Assembly: GCA_937952395.1 (NCBI GenBank)
Contig: CALFYV010000090.1
Span: forward strand, 186,001 to 250,000
DNA length: 64,000 nt
Source of the DNA: an uncultured Bacteriovoracaceae bacterium
GTDB taxonomy: Bacteria; Bdellovibrionota; Bacteriovoracia; Bacteriovoracales; Bacteriovoracaceae
Direction: 5' to 3'
Made by a program: the position numbers and the translations under genes. Below the pieces are notes generated by a model that saw nothing but the letters and a program-made list of their open reading frames with translations, was not told the origin of the DNA and searched no databases. This document shows positions 40,774-48,083 of the stretch, one piece after another (within the stretch, counting starts at the first letter, position 1; every line of letters starts with the position of its first letter).

Positions 40774-40948
40774 GTTTTCTCCTTTGTTAAAAATTGCCCT
40801 CTACATTATAGTGCATCTCGTAGAAAATTTTTTCTAAGTCTTGGTGTGATAAGAGTTTGTGGAAAACGTTCTTCGGTCACAAATCTTAATTTACCAAGGC
40901 GCAATGATTCGATACAATGTGTTTTTACACCTCGATTTGGAGACAATT

Positions 40949-41308
40949 ATGCCCGAAGCTACGAATATGACGCCACAACAATTGCGTGAGCTTGCTGATC
41001 GAATGGAAGAAGAGCAAAAGCCAATTAAAACAGGCCGAGCCAAACAAGCTATTTATGCGTGGGATGGCTGTAATTTAGAACTGCCTGATAAATTTAGAAG
41101 AGACCAATCCTATTTTTTTGAGTCAGAAAAATCAGAAATAATGCATGACCTCAACAAACAAGTGGCAGAATCTTTTTGCTTAATTGCTGCTCCTGGTGAT
41201 TTGTTTTATTGTTATAATTTTGACGGCAAGGAATTGTGGGCGAACAATGAGATGGAAGAAGGCCCAGAATGGGCTCGTAAAAATTTAATTGATATACAAG
41301 AATGTTAA
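40949..41308 (+). CDS. Hypothetical protein
   Basis: 119 residues from ATG 40949 (TTGGAGA ribosome site), preferred over an upstream GTG at 40859. It begins PEATNMTPQQLRELADRMEE, a common phage N-terminal helix, followed by a beta-rich part. No function is assigned. Confidence 0.6.
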   Translation: MPEATNMTPQQLRELADRMEEEQKPIKTGRAKQAIYAWDGCNLELPDKFRRDQSYFFESEKSEIMHDLNKQVAESFCLIAAPGDLFYCYNFDGKELWANNEMEEGPEWARKNLIDIQEC

Positions 41309-41311
41309 CAT

Positions 41312-41398
41312 GCCACTCTGACCGGAATTGGCAACGGCCCTGATTTGTAATCAGGTATGGACTAACGTCCTTTGTGGGTTCGAATCCCACGGGTGGCT
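41312..41398 (+). tRNA. tRNA-Thr(TGT) with extended variable arm
   Basis: Acceptor GCCACTC/GGGTGGC, anticodon stem CCTGA/TCAGG with loop TTTGTAA, T arm GTGGG-TTCGAAT-CCCAC. The 18-nt variable region holds a GGAC-TAAC-GTCC hairpin. Confidence 0.85.
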
Positions 41399-41401
41399 CT
41401 T

Positions 41402-41872
41402 ATGGAAATTACTCAAGAAGAGCTAGCAGCAATTGATTTTGCCAAGAAGTGGAAAATTCCACTCGATCCAGGAAAATTGCTTGATATTCACTGTGGTCTG
41501 CATTCGGGGTTTCCAGATTGTTGTATAATTCATTTTTCACTGTTTGTTACTGCAATAATGGATTCTTTTAATGTAGATTGCATTAATGCTGGCTATAAGG
41601 GTGGTTGGACAGGGAAGCTTGATTATTTTCAAAAATTTGTTGTTTCCAAACTTCCTCAAAAATTTACAACTTTACAAGCTGTTAAATGGCATGTTTGCGA
41701 AGATTCTCATGTGCAATATGCACGTTGTCCTGCTTGCATTGTTCAAGATAAAATAGTTGAATTCAAAGATTGTGATTGTAAGAAAACTAAATATCACGAT
41801 CGGTTGATCCATTGGTTGAAAATTATTGAGTTTTTAGAACAGGAGAAAACACATGTCTCAAAGAGTTCTTGA
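41402..41872 (+). CDS. Cys-rich hypothetical protein
   Basis: 156 residues with CGLHSGFPDCCIIHF near residue 30, RCPACIVQDK and DCDCKK later, which could bind zinc or a cluster. It starts four bases after the tRNA-Thr gene, without a ribosome site. Its 3' end overlaps the next gene by 20 bases. Confidence 0.55.
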   Translation: MEITQEELAAIDFAKKWKIPLDPGKLLDIHCGLHSGFPDCCIIHFSLFVTAIMDSFNVDCINAGYKGGWTGKLDYFQKFVVSKLPQKFTTLQAVKWHVCEDSHVQYARCPACIVQDKIVEFKDCDCKKTKYHDRLIHWLKIIEFLEQEKTHVSKSS

Positions 41873-42107
41873 AAAATTAACGGATATTACAGAAAAATTA
41901 GGCAATTGCGTCGAAAAAAACTCAGACAGCATTTCCAGAACCAATCGCTCTATGAGCACATTAACTGAGCATTTGGGTAAAGTTGATATGCGAAACGCTC
42001 AAAAAATCCAAGAGCAGGAAGAAAAAATTAGTCTTTTAGTTGGCATGGTCGAGAAACTAGAGGCAGAAGTTGCTAATCTTAAAGATCGCATTCCGCCATT
42101 GGATTAA
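41853..42107 (+). CDS. Coiled-coil protein
   Basis: 84 residues, almost entirely heptad-patterned (EKLTDITEKLGNCVEKNSD, then KIQEQEEKISLLVGMVEKLE). A CAGGAG ribosome site is present. Likely a parallel coiled-coil oligomer. Function unknown. Confidence 0.6.
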   Translation: MSQRVLEKLTDITEKLGNCVEKNSDSISRTNRSMSTLTEHLGKVDMRNAQKIQEQEEKISLLVGMVEKLEAEVANLKDRIPPLD

Positions 42108-42109
42108 TT

Positions 42110-42181
42110 GCCTCTATCGTATAATTGGCAATACGTCTGGCCCGTACCCAGAAAATTCGGGTTCGAACCCTGATGGAGGCT
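42110..42181 (+). tRNA. tRNA-Thr(CGT)
   Basis: Acceptor GCCTCTA/TGGAGGC, anticodon stem TCTGG/CCAGA, loop CCCGTAC with C rather than U at 33, T loop TTCGAAC. Confidence 0.82.
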
Positions 42182-42183
42182 TT

Positions 42184-42351
42184 ATTGTTATAATAAAAGC
42201 TAGCAATTCTTTTAATGAGAAGTGTGAAATAATTGACATCAGGATTGCATCACAAGGCGAATTAATTTATAACTCATCTTACGATGTTATTGACAGATGC
42301 CCGGACAACAATCGTGCAGGACAATTAGATTTTATTGTGAGGTTAAAATGA
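42184..42351 (+). CDS. Possible small protein without standard start
   Basis: The frame reads protein-like (SNSFNEKCEIIDIRIASQGE to FIVRLK) and its TGA forms an ATGA with the next gene, but no ATG, GTG or TTG starts it after the tRNA. It may use ATT 42184 or have lost its start when the tRNA was inserted. Confidence 0.35.
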   Translation: MVIIKASNSFNEKCEIIDIRIASQGELIYNSSYDVIDRCPDNNRAGQLDFIVRLK

Positions 42352-42533
42352 ACGAGATTATAACTGATAATGGAAAAGGTTATTTTGTCCATTGTCGGAA
42401 AGATGATTCTGATCGTTCTGAAGCATTGTGTGGTTGCGGCAAAAGTGGCCATGAATGGAGTGCAATTTCTGCTGATTATTTTGAGACATATGATCAAGCT
42501 TTGAAATTTGCCAAAAACATGGTTATCTGTTAG
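42348..42533 (+). CDS. Hypothetical protein with possible -1 frameshift extension
   Basis: 61 residues with CGCGKSGHEWS, a possible metal site. Just before the stop, the C AAA AAC stretch near 42510 allows a -1 slip into a frame that stays open and protein-like to TGA 42761-42763 (YLLDAKSWIDFKETKRIADP and on), giving about 138 residues. That second frame has no ATG of its own. Confidence 0.5.
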   Translation: MNEIITDNGKGYFVHCRKDDSDRSEALCGCGKSGHEWSAISADYFETYDQALKFAKNMVIC

Positions 42534-42779
42534 ATGCTAAATCTTGGATTGATTTCAAAGAAACAAAAAGAATTGCTGATCCCGAAGATTTTGGATGGAT
42601 TAAAGTGAAGAAGCATGTTGATGATCCCAACCTAAGCACTGAAGAAAGATTTGAGAAACTACAAGATCATCACATAAAAGAAACGACGTTTTTGCTAGAT
42701 AAATGTCGTCAATTGGCTGTTCAATTAAAAGATTATAATGATTTCAGTGAAAAAAGGTTGTGATCAATAATCATTAAAT

Positions 42780-42852
42780 GCGGTGGATAGGATGTTGGTA
42801 TTCTTGCTTGGTTCTGAGCCAAGTGCTCGCTGGTTCGATTCCAGCCGCCGCA
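42780..42852 (+). tRNA. tRNA-Gln(CTG)
   Basis: Acceptor GCGGTGG/CCGCCGC, anticodon stem CTTGG/CCAAG with loop TTCTGAG, T arm GCTGG-TTCGATT-CCAGC. Confidence 0.9.
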
Positions 42853-42858
42853 ACTTAT

Positions 42859-42931
42859 GGCCCACTAGTCTAAATGGATAGGGCTACAGACTTCTAATCT
42901 GTAAGTGGGGGTTCGATTCCTCCGTGGGCTA
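42859..42931 (+). tRNA. tRNA-Arg(TCT), uninterrupted
   Basis: Acceptor GGCCCAC/GTGGGCT, anticodon stem ACAGA/TCTGT with loop CTTCTAA, T loop TTCGATT. It has the same anticodon as the interrupted gene at 44751. Confidence 0.9.
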
Positions 42932-42946
42932 CTTAGGAAAATTGTT

Positions 42947-43258
42947 ATGATTAAATGGGAACCGGGCGAACGAATTAAATGTAATTGTACTCCCGTGGCC
43001 ACAGGAATTCCTGTTACTAATGAGTGGGAAGTGGTTGCCAAGGGAAGAATTAAAGTATTACAATGCAATCCGCATTTTGCTTCTTATCTTGAAGTGGGCA
43101 AAGAATATGAACTTTTGCCACATCCTCCTGAAAGTTATTTGCAACTATGGGAAATACCTGTGGAGTCCACCAAACAACCAGAGTCTGCTTCGCAGGTATT
43201 GTTGTATGATTGGAATGACACACCAGATGCTAAACCATCTATGGAAATTGATTTTTAA
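42947..43258 (+). CDS. Hypothetical protein
   Basis: 103 residues from ATG 42947 (AGGAAA upstream). A beta-rich protein (KWEPGERIKCNCTPVATG, VGKEYELLPHPPESYLQL). Its TAA is directly followed by the nucleotidyltransferase ATG (TAAATGG), so the two are coupled. Confidence 0.55.
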   Translation: MIKWEPGERIKCNCTPVATGIPVTNEWEVVAKGRIKVLQCNPHFASYLEVGKEYELLPHPPESYLQLWEIPVESTKQPESASQVLLYDWNDTPDAKPSMEIDF

Positions 43259-43855
43259 ATGGATCATTTTGAATATTTCCGTGCTCGTTATGGCTTGCGT
43301 CCTGAAGACGTAAACTTTTTCCCATATGGTTCCAGGGTTTATGGGACTGCTTCTGAGCAATCGGATTATGATTACATCGCTATTATTCCGGCAGAACGTC
43401 GTTCTGACACCGGGACAGAATTTAACTGGAACAATGTAAACATTCATATGTTCAATCAATATGATTGGCAACAACAGTTAAATCGCCATAAAATTCATAC
43501 TTTAGAAGTGTATTTTTTGCCCGATGGCTGTCGTAAAATGTTTAATTTTAAATTAGACAGATTTATTTTACGCAACGAATTAATGGCAAAAAGCCGTCAC
43601 AGCTTCATCAGAGCGAAAAAGAAAATTGAAGTAGAAAAAGAATTCATTTTGGGTTGGAAGAGCTTGTTTCATTCTTTGAGAATTCTCGTATTCGGCACCC
43701 AGTTGGTAAAAATGGGAAAAATTGCCGATTATAGTGCTGCCAACCATTATTGGTTTGATATTAGGAATAGCCAGATAACTCAATGGGATTTATTAAAAGA
43801 GAAATACGAGCCGGAACATAAAAAATTATTGAAAGAATTTTTGCGGAAGGATTAA
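43259..43855 (+). CDS. Nucleotidyltransferase (pol-beta superfamily)
   Basis: 198 residues. FFPYGSRVYGTASEQSDYDY is the GS-x(9)-DxD nucleotidyltransferase signature; a third acidic residue is probably Glu in TLEVYFLPDG. A C-terminal helical part follows. It would transfer NMP to RNA, a protein or a small molecule. Minimal enzymes like this occur in phages near RNA-repair genes, and the tRNA setting makes tRNA-end processing plausible but unproven. Confidence 0.78.
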   Translation: MDHFEYFRARYGLRPEDVNFFPYGSRVYGTASEQSDYDYIAIIPAERRSDTGTEFNWNNVNIHMFNQYDWQQQLNRHKIHTLEVYFLPDGCRKMFNFKLDRFILRNELMAKSRHSFIRAKKKIEVEKEFILGWKSLFHSLRILVFGTQLVKMGKIADYSAANHYWFDIRNSQITQWDLLKEKYEPEHKKLLKEFLRKD

Positions 43856-43856
43856 A

Positions 43857-44018
43857 ATGATAGATCGTGATGAATTGAAGGAATTGTTAAGAGATAATTT
43901 AGACCTTGTTCTCGATGTGTCAGATATACCTTGGCTTATCATGAATTTTAATGGCGAAGAAATTGATAGGGTAGCCTTACCCATTAGGATTAACTGTTCA
44001 GATGATTTTGATGAATAA
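43857..44018 (+). CDS. Small acidic protein (53 aa)
   Basis: 53 residues, strongly acidic (IDRDELKELLRDNLDLVLDV start). A GGAAGG ribosome site overlaps the end of the nucleotidyltransferase gene, so it is likely co-translated. It could be an antitoxin-like partner of the nucleotidyltransferase (a pairing known for MNT/HEPN-type systems), but no homology is seen. Confidence 0.5.
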   Translation: MIDRDELKELLRDNLDLVLDVSDIPWLIMNFNGEEIDRVALPIRINCSDDFDE

Positions 44019-44020
44019 TC

Positions 44021-44033
44021 TATATATCACATG
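44021..44033 (+). promoter_or_regulatory. TATATA-N4-ATG start element (GT32-like gene)
   Basis: TATATA at 44021-44026, four bases, ATG 44031. No Shine-Dalgarno. Confidence 0.6.
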
Positions 44034-44750
44034 AATGTTGTGCAATCATTGTGGATAGGGGAATCTTTGGGTCGTATGGAAGTGGCTTGTATTAAGTCAT
44101 TTCTGAGATTGGGATATGAATATCATCTCTATACTTATGATGATCTTGCCAACATTCCTGAAGGCACAACAATTTTAGATGGAAATGAAATCTTATCTAA
44201 AGAGAGGATTTTTAAATATCAAGGCCCCAAAAGATTAGGCGGCGGAAGTTATTCTGGATTTTCTAATTATTTTAGATTTAATCTTCTGCGAATTAAAGGT
44301 GGGATATGGGTAGATGCAGATGTGTATTGTTTGAAAAGATTGCCAAAAGTAGAAGATTATTTATTGGTTCGCCATGATGATAGAAACATAACTGCTGGGA
44401 TTATACAATGTCCTGTTAATTGTGAATTTGCCAATTACTGTTGTGAAGTTTGCGATTCCAAAGACCCCAATGTCATTATTTGGGGTGAAACTGGGCCACG
44501 CCTGGTTAAAAAAGCAGTTAAAGAATTAGGGCTAGGCGAGTTAGTGCGGCCACATGAAATGTTCTTTCCTATTCATTGGGTTAATTTACGACGATTTTTG
44601 GAAAACACTCCTTTAGGTGATGCTTATACAATCCACTTTTGGAATGAAGAGTGGAGAAGAAGAAAGGTTGACAAAAACGCTGTTTACGACAAAAATTGTC
44701 TCTATGAAAAATTGTTGAACTTTCGTATGAACAAAATTAAGTTTATGTAA
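44031..44750 (+). CDS. Glycosyltransferase with DxD sugar-binding region (GT32-like)
   Basis: 239 residues. SLWIGESLGRMEVACIKSFL at the N terminus, then FSNYFRFNLLRIKGGIWVDA and DADVYC with the DxD motif typical of GT32 and capsular-polysaccharide transferases. There is no membrane segment. It is the second glycosyltransferase in the block, and like the first it begins with TATATA-N4-ATG, so the two may be co-regulated. Its stop lies one base before the interrupted tRNA-Arg. Confidence 0.8.
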   Translation: MNVVQSLWIGESLGRMEVACIKSFLRLGYEYHLYTYDDLANIPEGTTILDGNEILSKERIFKYQGPKRLGGGSYSGFSNYFRFNLLRIKGGIWVDADVYCLKRLPKVEDYLLVRHDDRNITAGIIQCPVNCEFANYCCEVCDSKDPNVIIWGETGPRLVKKAVKELGLGELVRPHEMFFPIHWVNLRRFLENTPLGDAYTIHFWNEEWRRRKVDKNAVYDKNCLYEKLLNFRMNKIKFM

Positions 44751-44846
44751 GCGCCCATAGCTCAATTGGATAGAGCACCAGTCAGAGACTTGGTTGTCTC
44801 ATGACTTCTAAACTGGATGTTGCAGGTTCGAGTCCTGCTGGGCGTG
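44751..44846 (+). tRNA. tRNA-Arg(TCT) with 22-nt anticodon-arm insertion
   Basis: Acceptor GCGCCCA/TGGGCGT, TAGCTCAATTGGATAGAGCA D arm and GCAGG-TTCGAGT-CCTGC T arm are typical Arg. Anticodon stem CCAGT/ACTGG encloses 29 nt; the last seven, CTTCTAA, are an intact TCT loop. The extra 22 nt precede it. Confidence 0.85.
44783..44804 (+). other. Putative 22-nt tRNA mini-intron (Arg)
   Basis: Contains a perfect GAGAC-TTGGTT-GTCTC hairpin. It sits at position 31/32 or 32/33, unlike the other three insertions, which fall next to the wobble base. Confidence 0.6.
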
Positions 44847-44857
44847 CTGAGGGCATT

Positions 44858-45514
44858 ATGAAAAAACTACGCAAACTACAAGACTCTAATTTCTATTTAT
44901 CGACAAAATATGAATCATATCGTCCATGTCAAAATGGTTCTAATTGTTGTGACAATGATTATTGTCGCTGCGAACGAATAATCGATCCCAGAATTGATGA
45001 AGATGTTGATGGGTGTCAAATAACAGCTATATTATGCAGCATTAAAGGTCGGCCGCCAATTGATGTCTATTGTATAGAGCGCATATTAACTATCAATAAA
45101 ATCTGGGATGCTGGAAACTGGGATGTAATAGTTCGTCCAGGATATTATGGCGAAGAGATTTCAGGATGTCAGTTTAGATGGGGAGAATTAGTTGACAAGC
45201 AGATTGAGACCGCATTGAATTTTAAAACTAATCGTGCTAAAATAGAATATATCTTGAAATTAGAATATGGTCATCTTTTACCTGAAGTTCAAGGCAAGAG
45301 ATGGTTAATAAAGAAAGTTGATAAAAATGATGTGGTTTTTGGCCAAAAGCTTTACCATGAAAAGCTAGATCAATCAGTTATAGAAAAATATCAAGATTAT
45401 CCATTTCCTAGAGGCATATGTTTGTTTCAAGATGGTAAATACAGAATAATTGATGGTTATCATCGATTAGCTGCGGGGGAAGACAAAGTTAAAATAATAT
45501 GGGCAAAAGCCTAA
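44858..45514 (+). CDS. ParB-like (sulfiredoxin-fold) domain protein
   Basis: 218 residues from ATG 44858. The N-terminal half has a Cys cluster (CQNGSNCCDNDYCRCER). The C-terminal LFQDGKYRIIDGYHRLAAGE matches the ParB/Srx phosphate-binding DG-x-H-R motif used by ParB-like nucleases and ATPases. The upstream in-frame ATG at 44801 lies inside the tRNA and is rejected. Function uncertain. Confidence 0.6.
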   Translation: MKKLRKLQDSNFYLSTKYESYRPCQNGSNCCDNDYCRCERIIDPRIDEDVDGCQITAILCSIKGRPPIDVYCIERILTINKIWDAGNWDVIVRPGYYGEEISGCQFRWGELVDKQIETALNFKTNRAKIEYILKLEYGHLLPEVQGKRWLIKKVDKNDVVFGQKLYHEKLDQSVIEKYQDYPFPRGICLFQDGKYRIIDGYHRLAAGEDKVKIIWAKA

Positions 45515-45548
45515 CTCTCCTAGATTTGGCCGTTAACCAATATCTAGA

Positions 45549-45580
45549 GCCCACACACGCCGCAGCGTGTGCTGGGCTTT
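45549..45580 (+). terminator. Strong hairpin, possible terminator
   Basis: GCCCA and CACACGC pair with GCGTGTG and TGGGC across a CGCA loop. It is followed by only three T, so termination may be partial. It lies between the ParB-like and thioredoxin genes. Confidence 0.55.
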
Positions 45581-45602
45581 GAGAGCCTTTGGAGAAAAAC
45601 AA

Positions 45603-45908
45603 ATGTTAGAAATTACTGAAGACGATTTTCATCAAGAAGTTGTGCTTTCCGCTGTCCCGGTGATTGTGGATTTTTATTCGCCTTCTTGTGGTCCTTGCAA
45701 GGCATTAGTTCCAATTTTGGAAGCTCTTGAAAAAGAAAATGAAATTAGTGTGGTGAAAGTTAATGTAGAAAATAACATAGGACTAGCCACAAAGCATGGA
45801 ATTACTGCCCTTCCAACTATTTTTATAGTCAAAGGCGGTGATATTCGGGTAAAAATGCAGGGTTTGCAAAGTCAACAAACTTTGCAGGATAAACTAAATA
45901 GTTTATGA
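45603..45908 (+). CDS. trxA: Thioredoxin
   Basis: 101 residues from ATG 45603 (TTGGAG ribosome site). VIVDFYSPSCGPCKALVPIL carries the CGPC redox site, and the cis-Pro is in ITALPTIFIV. It reduces disulfides in the cytoplasm; phage thioredoxins can serve ribonucleotide reduction or polymerase processivity. The ATGA overlap couples it to the following gene. Confidence 0.92.
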   Translation: MLEITEDDFHQEVVLSAVPVIVDFYSPSCGPCKALVPILEALEKENEISVVKVNVENNIGLATKHGITALPTIFIVKGGDIRVKMQGLQSQQTLQDKLNSL

Positions 45909-46534
45909 ATAAATTTGATCCCATAAATTGGGCCAAGAAAAATAAAATAACGCCTGCTTTCATGAATTACGGTGTAGGCGTAACATTCCTTTATTTTTCA
46001 GACGGTCAATTGATAGCTGAACACGGAAGTTATTCACATAGAGAATTGGAAAACAACAATCCTTCATTAAAAGAAAAATTAAACAATTTTTCTTGGGATG
46101 AAGTTTTAGAAGGCAGGACTGTAGAATTACCATCTGGTCATATGGCTTGTTCTTTTTGGCCAAAAGAACCGTTTTCTTATAAAAATTATTTAACCCCGTG
46201 TTTAAAAAAATTGATTTCTTATGGTTATTTAACCGATCAAGATATAGTAGTATTACCACCATATAAAGAACCACATTATGTAAGTGAAGTTCTAAAGGGT
46301 ATAGAAATAAAAGACCTTTCGTCTCTCGAAAAACAAGAAGTCGATTATTTTAAAAAATTACACTTAATGAAGGGTGATGAAAAAAAACAAGCGTTAACTA
46401 GTTTAGGCATTAAACCCAAAACACCTGCTTCTGCTCAATACGGACTAGCTCCTGGTCAAAAGGCATGGGCCTTGAACAGCGAAAATTTCAGCTTCAAGAA
46501 ATGGCTTTTACAAATCACAGAACGTTCTGTATAA
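45905..46534 (+). CDS. Hypothetical protein
   Basis: 209 residues in ATGA overlap with thioredoxin. Soluble; contains WAKKNKITPAFMNYGVGV at the start and a Pro-containing PASAQYGLAPGQKAWAL segment near the end. No recognised domain. Confidence 0.6.
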   Translation: MNKFDPINWAKKNKITPAFMNYGVGVTFLYFSDGQLIAEHGSYSHRELENNNPSLKEKLNNFSWDEVLEGRTVELPSGHMACSFWPKEPFSYKNYLTPCLKKLISYGYLTDQDIVVLPPYKEPHYVSEVLKGIEIKDLSSLEKQEVDYFKKLHLMKGDEKKQALTSLGIKPKTPASAQYGLAPGQKAWALNSENFSFKKWLLQITERSV

Positions 46535-46541
46535 TCATAAG

Positions 46542-46871
46542 ATGACACATATTAGACCCACAAAACAGTATATGGATGATGCTGCCTTTGATCCTCTCAA
46601 ATTAGACCGAAGGATCAAAGGCGTTGTATTACGTCTAAAGGAAGCTGGATTCGAGACGTTTGCTAGTTGCCAAGGAGGGCCGCACCATGCTTACAATCGC
46701 CCCTTTGTAAGTATAAAATTGGATCATAGTGAAGCGAATAAGGTCCGTGAGTTTTTGAAAGACAATCGTTTGAAAAATGTAGAAGTGTTTCTTCGAAACA
46801 GTAAATATAGCGATGGTTTTGAAGGTGAATATGTCAAAATAGTTGGTTTCTCTTTGAGAGATTTGGATTAA
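46542..46871 (+). CDS. Hypothetical protein
   Basis: 109 residues. AGFETFASCQGGPHHAYNRP in the middle has a Cys/His-rich turn reminiscent of small phage proteins and, loosely, of TYW3-type SCxGR turns. A TATAAT lies six bases before the ATG. The stop overlaps the next frame. Confidence 0.55.
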   Translation: MTHIRPTKQYMDDAAFDPLKLDRRIKGVVLRLKEAGFETFASCQGGPHHAYNRPFVSIKLDHSEANKVREFLKDNRLKNVEVFLRNSKYSDGFEGEYVKIVGFSLRDLD

Positions 46872-47084
46872 TGGGTTATCCTATAATTAACAGAATTGTA
46901 GTATTCTTGCACGGTGGCCAGTTAAAAGCTGGTCAGCTTGTTCCATTAGTGAGAAGATTTAGATTCATTTATTGCGATGCACAAAGAAGCAGGCGCAATT
47001 GTGTTATATGATGGTCCTCCAAATCAGGAATCCAAGCAAAATTTACGCTCTGTTGGTGAAACGGATATCACGACATCCTCCTAA
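46871..47084 (+). pseudogene. Frameshifted small gene
   Basis: From ATG 46871 the frame reads VVFLHGGQLKAGQLVPLVRR. A one-base skip near 46957 then continues as DLDSFIAMHKEAGAIVLYDG and PPNQESKQNL, which is clearly more protein-like than the original frame. Either the gene is broken, it uses a +1 frameshift, or the assembly has an indel. The end runs into the tRNA-Arg gene. Confidence 0.45.
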
Positions 47085-47118
47085 GATGTAGTTTTAGGTT
47101 CAATTCCTAAACAGAGTA
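47047..47118 (+). tRNA. tRNA-Arg(CCT)
   Basis: Acceptor GCTCTGT/ACAGAGT, D stem GTG/CAC, anticodon stem ACATC/GATGT with loop CTCCTAA, T arm TTAGG-TTCAATT-CCTAA. Confidence 0.88.
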
Positions 47119-47122
47119 TTAG

Positions 47123-47461
47123 GTGAACAATATGGAAACTTTGGTTGCCCATCCTAGTTTGTTGGATATAATAGATAATTTGTGTGAATCTGTTATAAAA
47201 GACAAAAACCACAATATAGTTTTTAAAACCAAATCGGATTCGATGCTGCCGCCTGTCAAACTTACCTTTCCCGAAGACAGGTTTATTGAATATGAGCCGA
47301 AAGATGCTGCTTGGGCTGTTCCTTTGGGCTTGGCAAAAGTTGAAGGAGAAGTAGTGTGGTATGAAGTTAATTCAAATTATTTAGAACCTGGCCCCGTTCC
47401 GATCACAATTGGCAGGAATTTTGAAGATGAGTATTTTCAATCCCATTTCAGCCTTGGTTAA
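47123..47461 (+). CDS. Hypothetical protein
   Basis: 112 residues from GTG 47123 (ATG 47132 is an alternative). Soluble and acidic. Its 3' end overlaps the next gene by 35 bases, a larger overlap than usual here. No domain is recognised. Confidence 0.5.
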   Translation: MNNMETLVAHPSLLDIIDNLCESVIKDKNHNIVFKTKSDSMLPPVKLTFPEDRFIEYEPKDAAWAVPLGLAKVEGEVVWYEVNSNYLEPGPVPITIGRNFEDEYFQSHFSLG

Positions 47462-47762
47462 AAAGTGGCGGGGAGAAGACGAGGAAGTGAGCAAAAACAA
47501 GAATAAACCCAGGCCCGTTTTGATGGAAAATTGTCAAAAAATGCCAAATATCGACGACGCTGCAATAGCCTTGTATGAGCATATTGTAAATGATGATCGC
47601 CCAAATTGGTTTGAATTTGTGGGGGTTAGCGGCAAAGATTTGGAAGTTCATGTAAATACAAAAAATCACGGTCATGTTCCTAAAAAATGGTATGGCTTTG
47701 ATGTCAAGGTCATAGAGCCGAAAAAATCAAAATATTATTTTCCAATGATTGTTGATGATTAA
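47427..47762 (+). CDS. Hypothetical protein
   Basis: 111 residues from ATG 47427. A basic, Lys-rich stretch near residues 15-30 precedes an alpha/beta domain (NWFEFVGVSGKDLEVHVNTK). Overlaps genes on both sides; likely translationally coupled. Confidence 0.55.
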   Translation: MSIFNPISALVKKWRGEDEEVSKNKNKPRPVLMENCQKMPNIDDAAIALYEHIVNDDRPNWFEFVGVSGKDLEVHVNTKNHGHVPKKWYGFDVKVIEPKKSKYYFPMIVDD

Positions 47763-47973
47763 TGTAAAACCCCCTATGGGACAACAAGGATATCTAATCT
47801 ATGCCCCAGATATCGATAAATATGTTTTCAGAGTCTACACCAACGAATCTGAAAAAGGGTTTATCGATTATGATCTGTCAGCAGAAGCTATAAAAGTAGA
47901 AATTATTGATAATCGTGTGACATTAAGAAATAATCAAATAACTTGGTCCGATAAAGCATTGGGCCTAGAATGA
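47755..47973 (+). CDS. Hypothetical small protein
   Basis: 72 residues from ATG 47755. Beta-rich (GYLIYAPDIDKYVFRVYTNE). Its stop touches the tRNA-Cys gene. No family is recognised. Confidence 0.5.
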   Translation: MINVKPPMGQQGYLIYAPDIDKYVFRVYTNESEKGFIDYDLSAEAIKVEIIDNRVTLRNNQITWSDKALGLE

Positions 47974-48056
47974 CGTTGTGGCAGAGCGGCGATTGCACCA
48001 GTCTGCAAAACTGGCGGGCGTAAAGCCCCACATGGGTTCGAGTCCCATCGGCGTCT
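47972..48056 (+). tRNA. tRNA-Cys(GCA) with extended variable arm
   Basis: Acceptor GACGTTG/CGGCGTC, TGGCAGAGCGGCGATTGCA D arm, anticodon stem CCAGT/ACTGG with loop CTGCAAA, T arm ATGGG-TTCGAGT-CCCAT. The 17-nt variable region forms GGGC-GTAAA-GCCC. The D arm plus long variable arm look class-II-like. Confidence 0.85.
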
Positions 48057-48083
48057 TTTTCGTTGTTTTTACTATTATATTAT

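Noticed and set aside
40859..40948. GTG start for the hypothetical protein ending at 41308
   Set aside because: The ATG at 40949 has a proper ribosome site and the upstream codons look non-coding.
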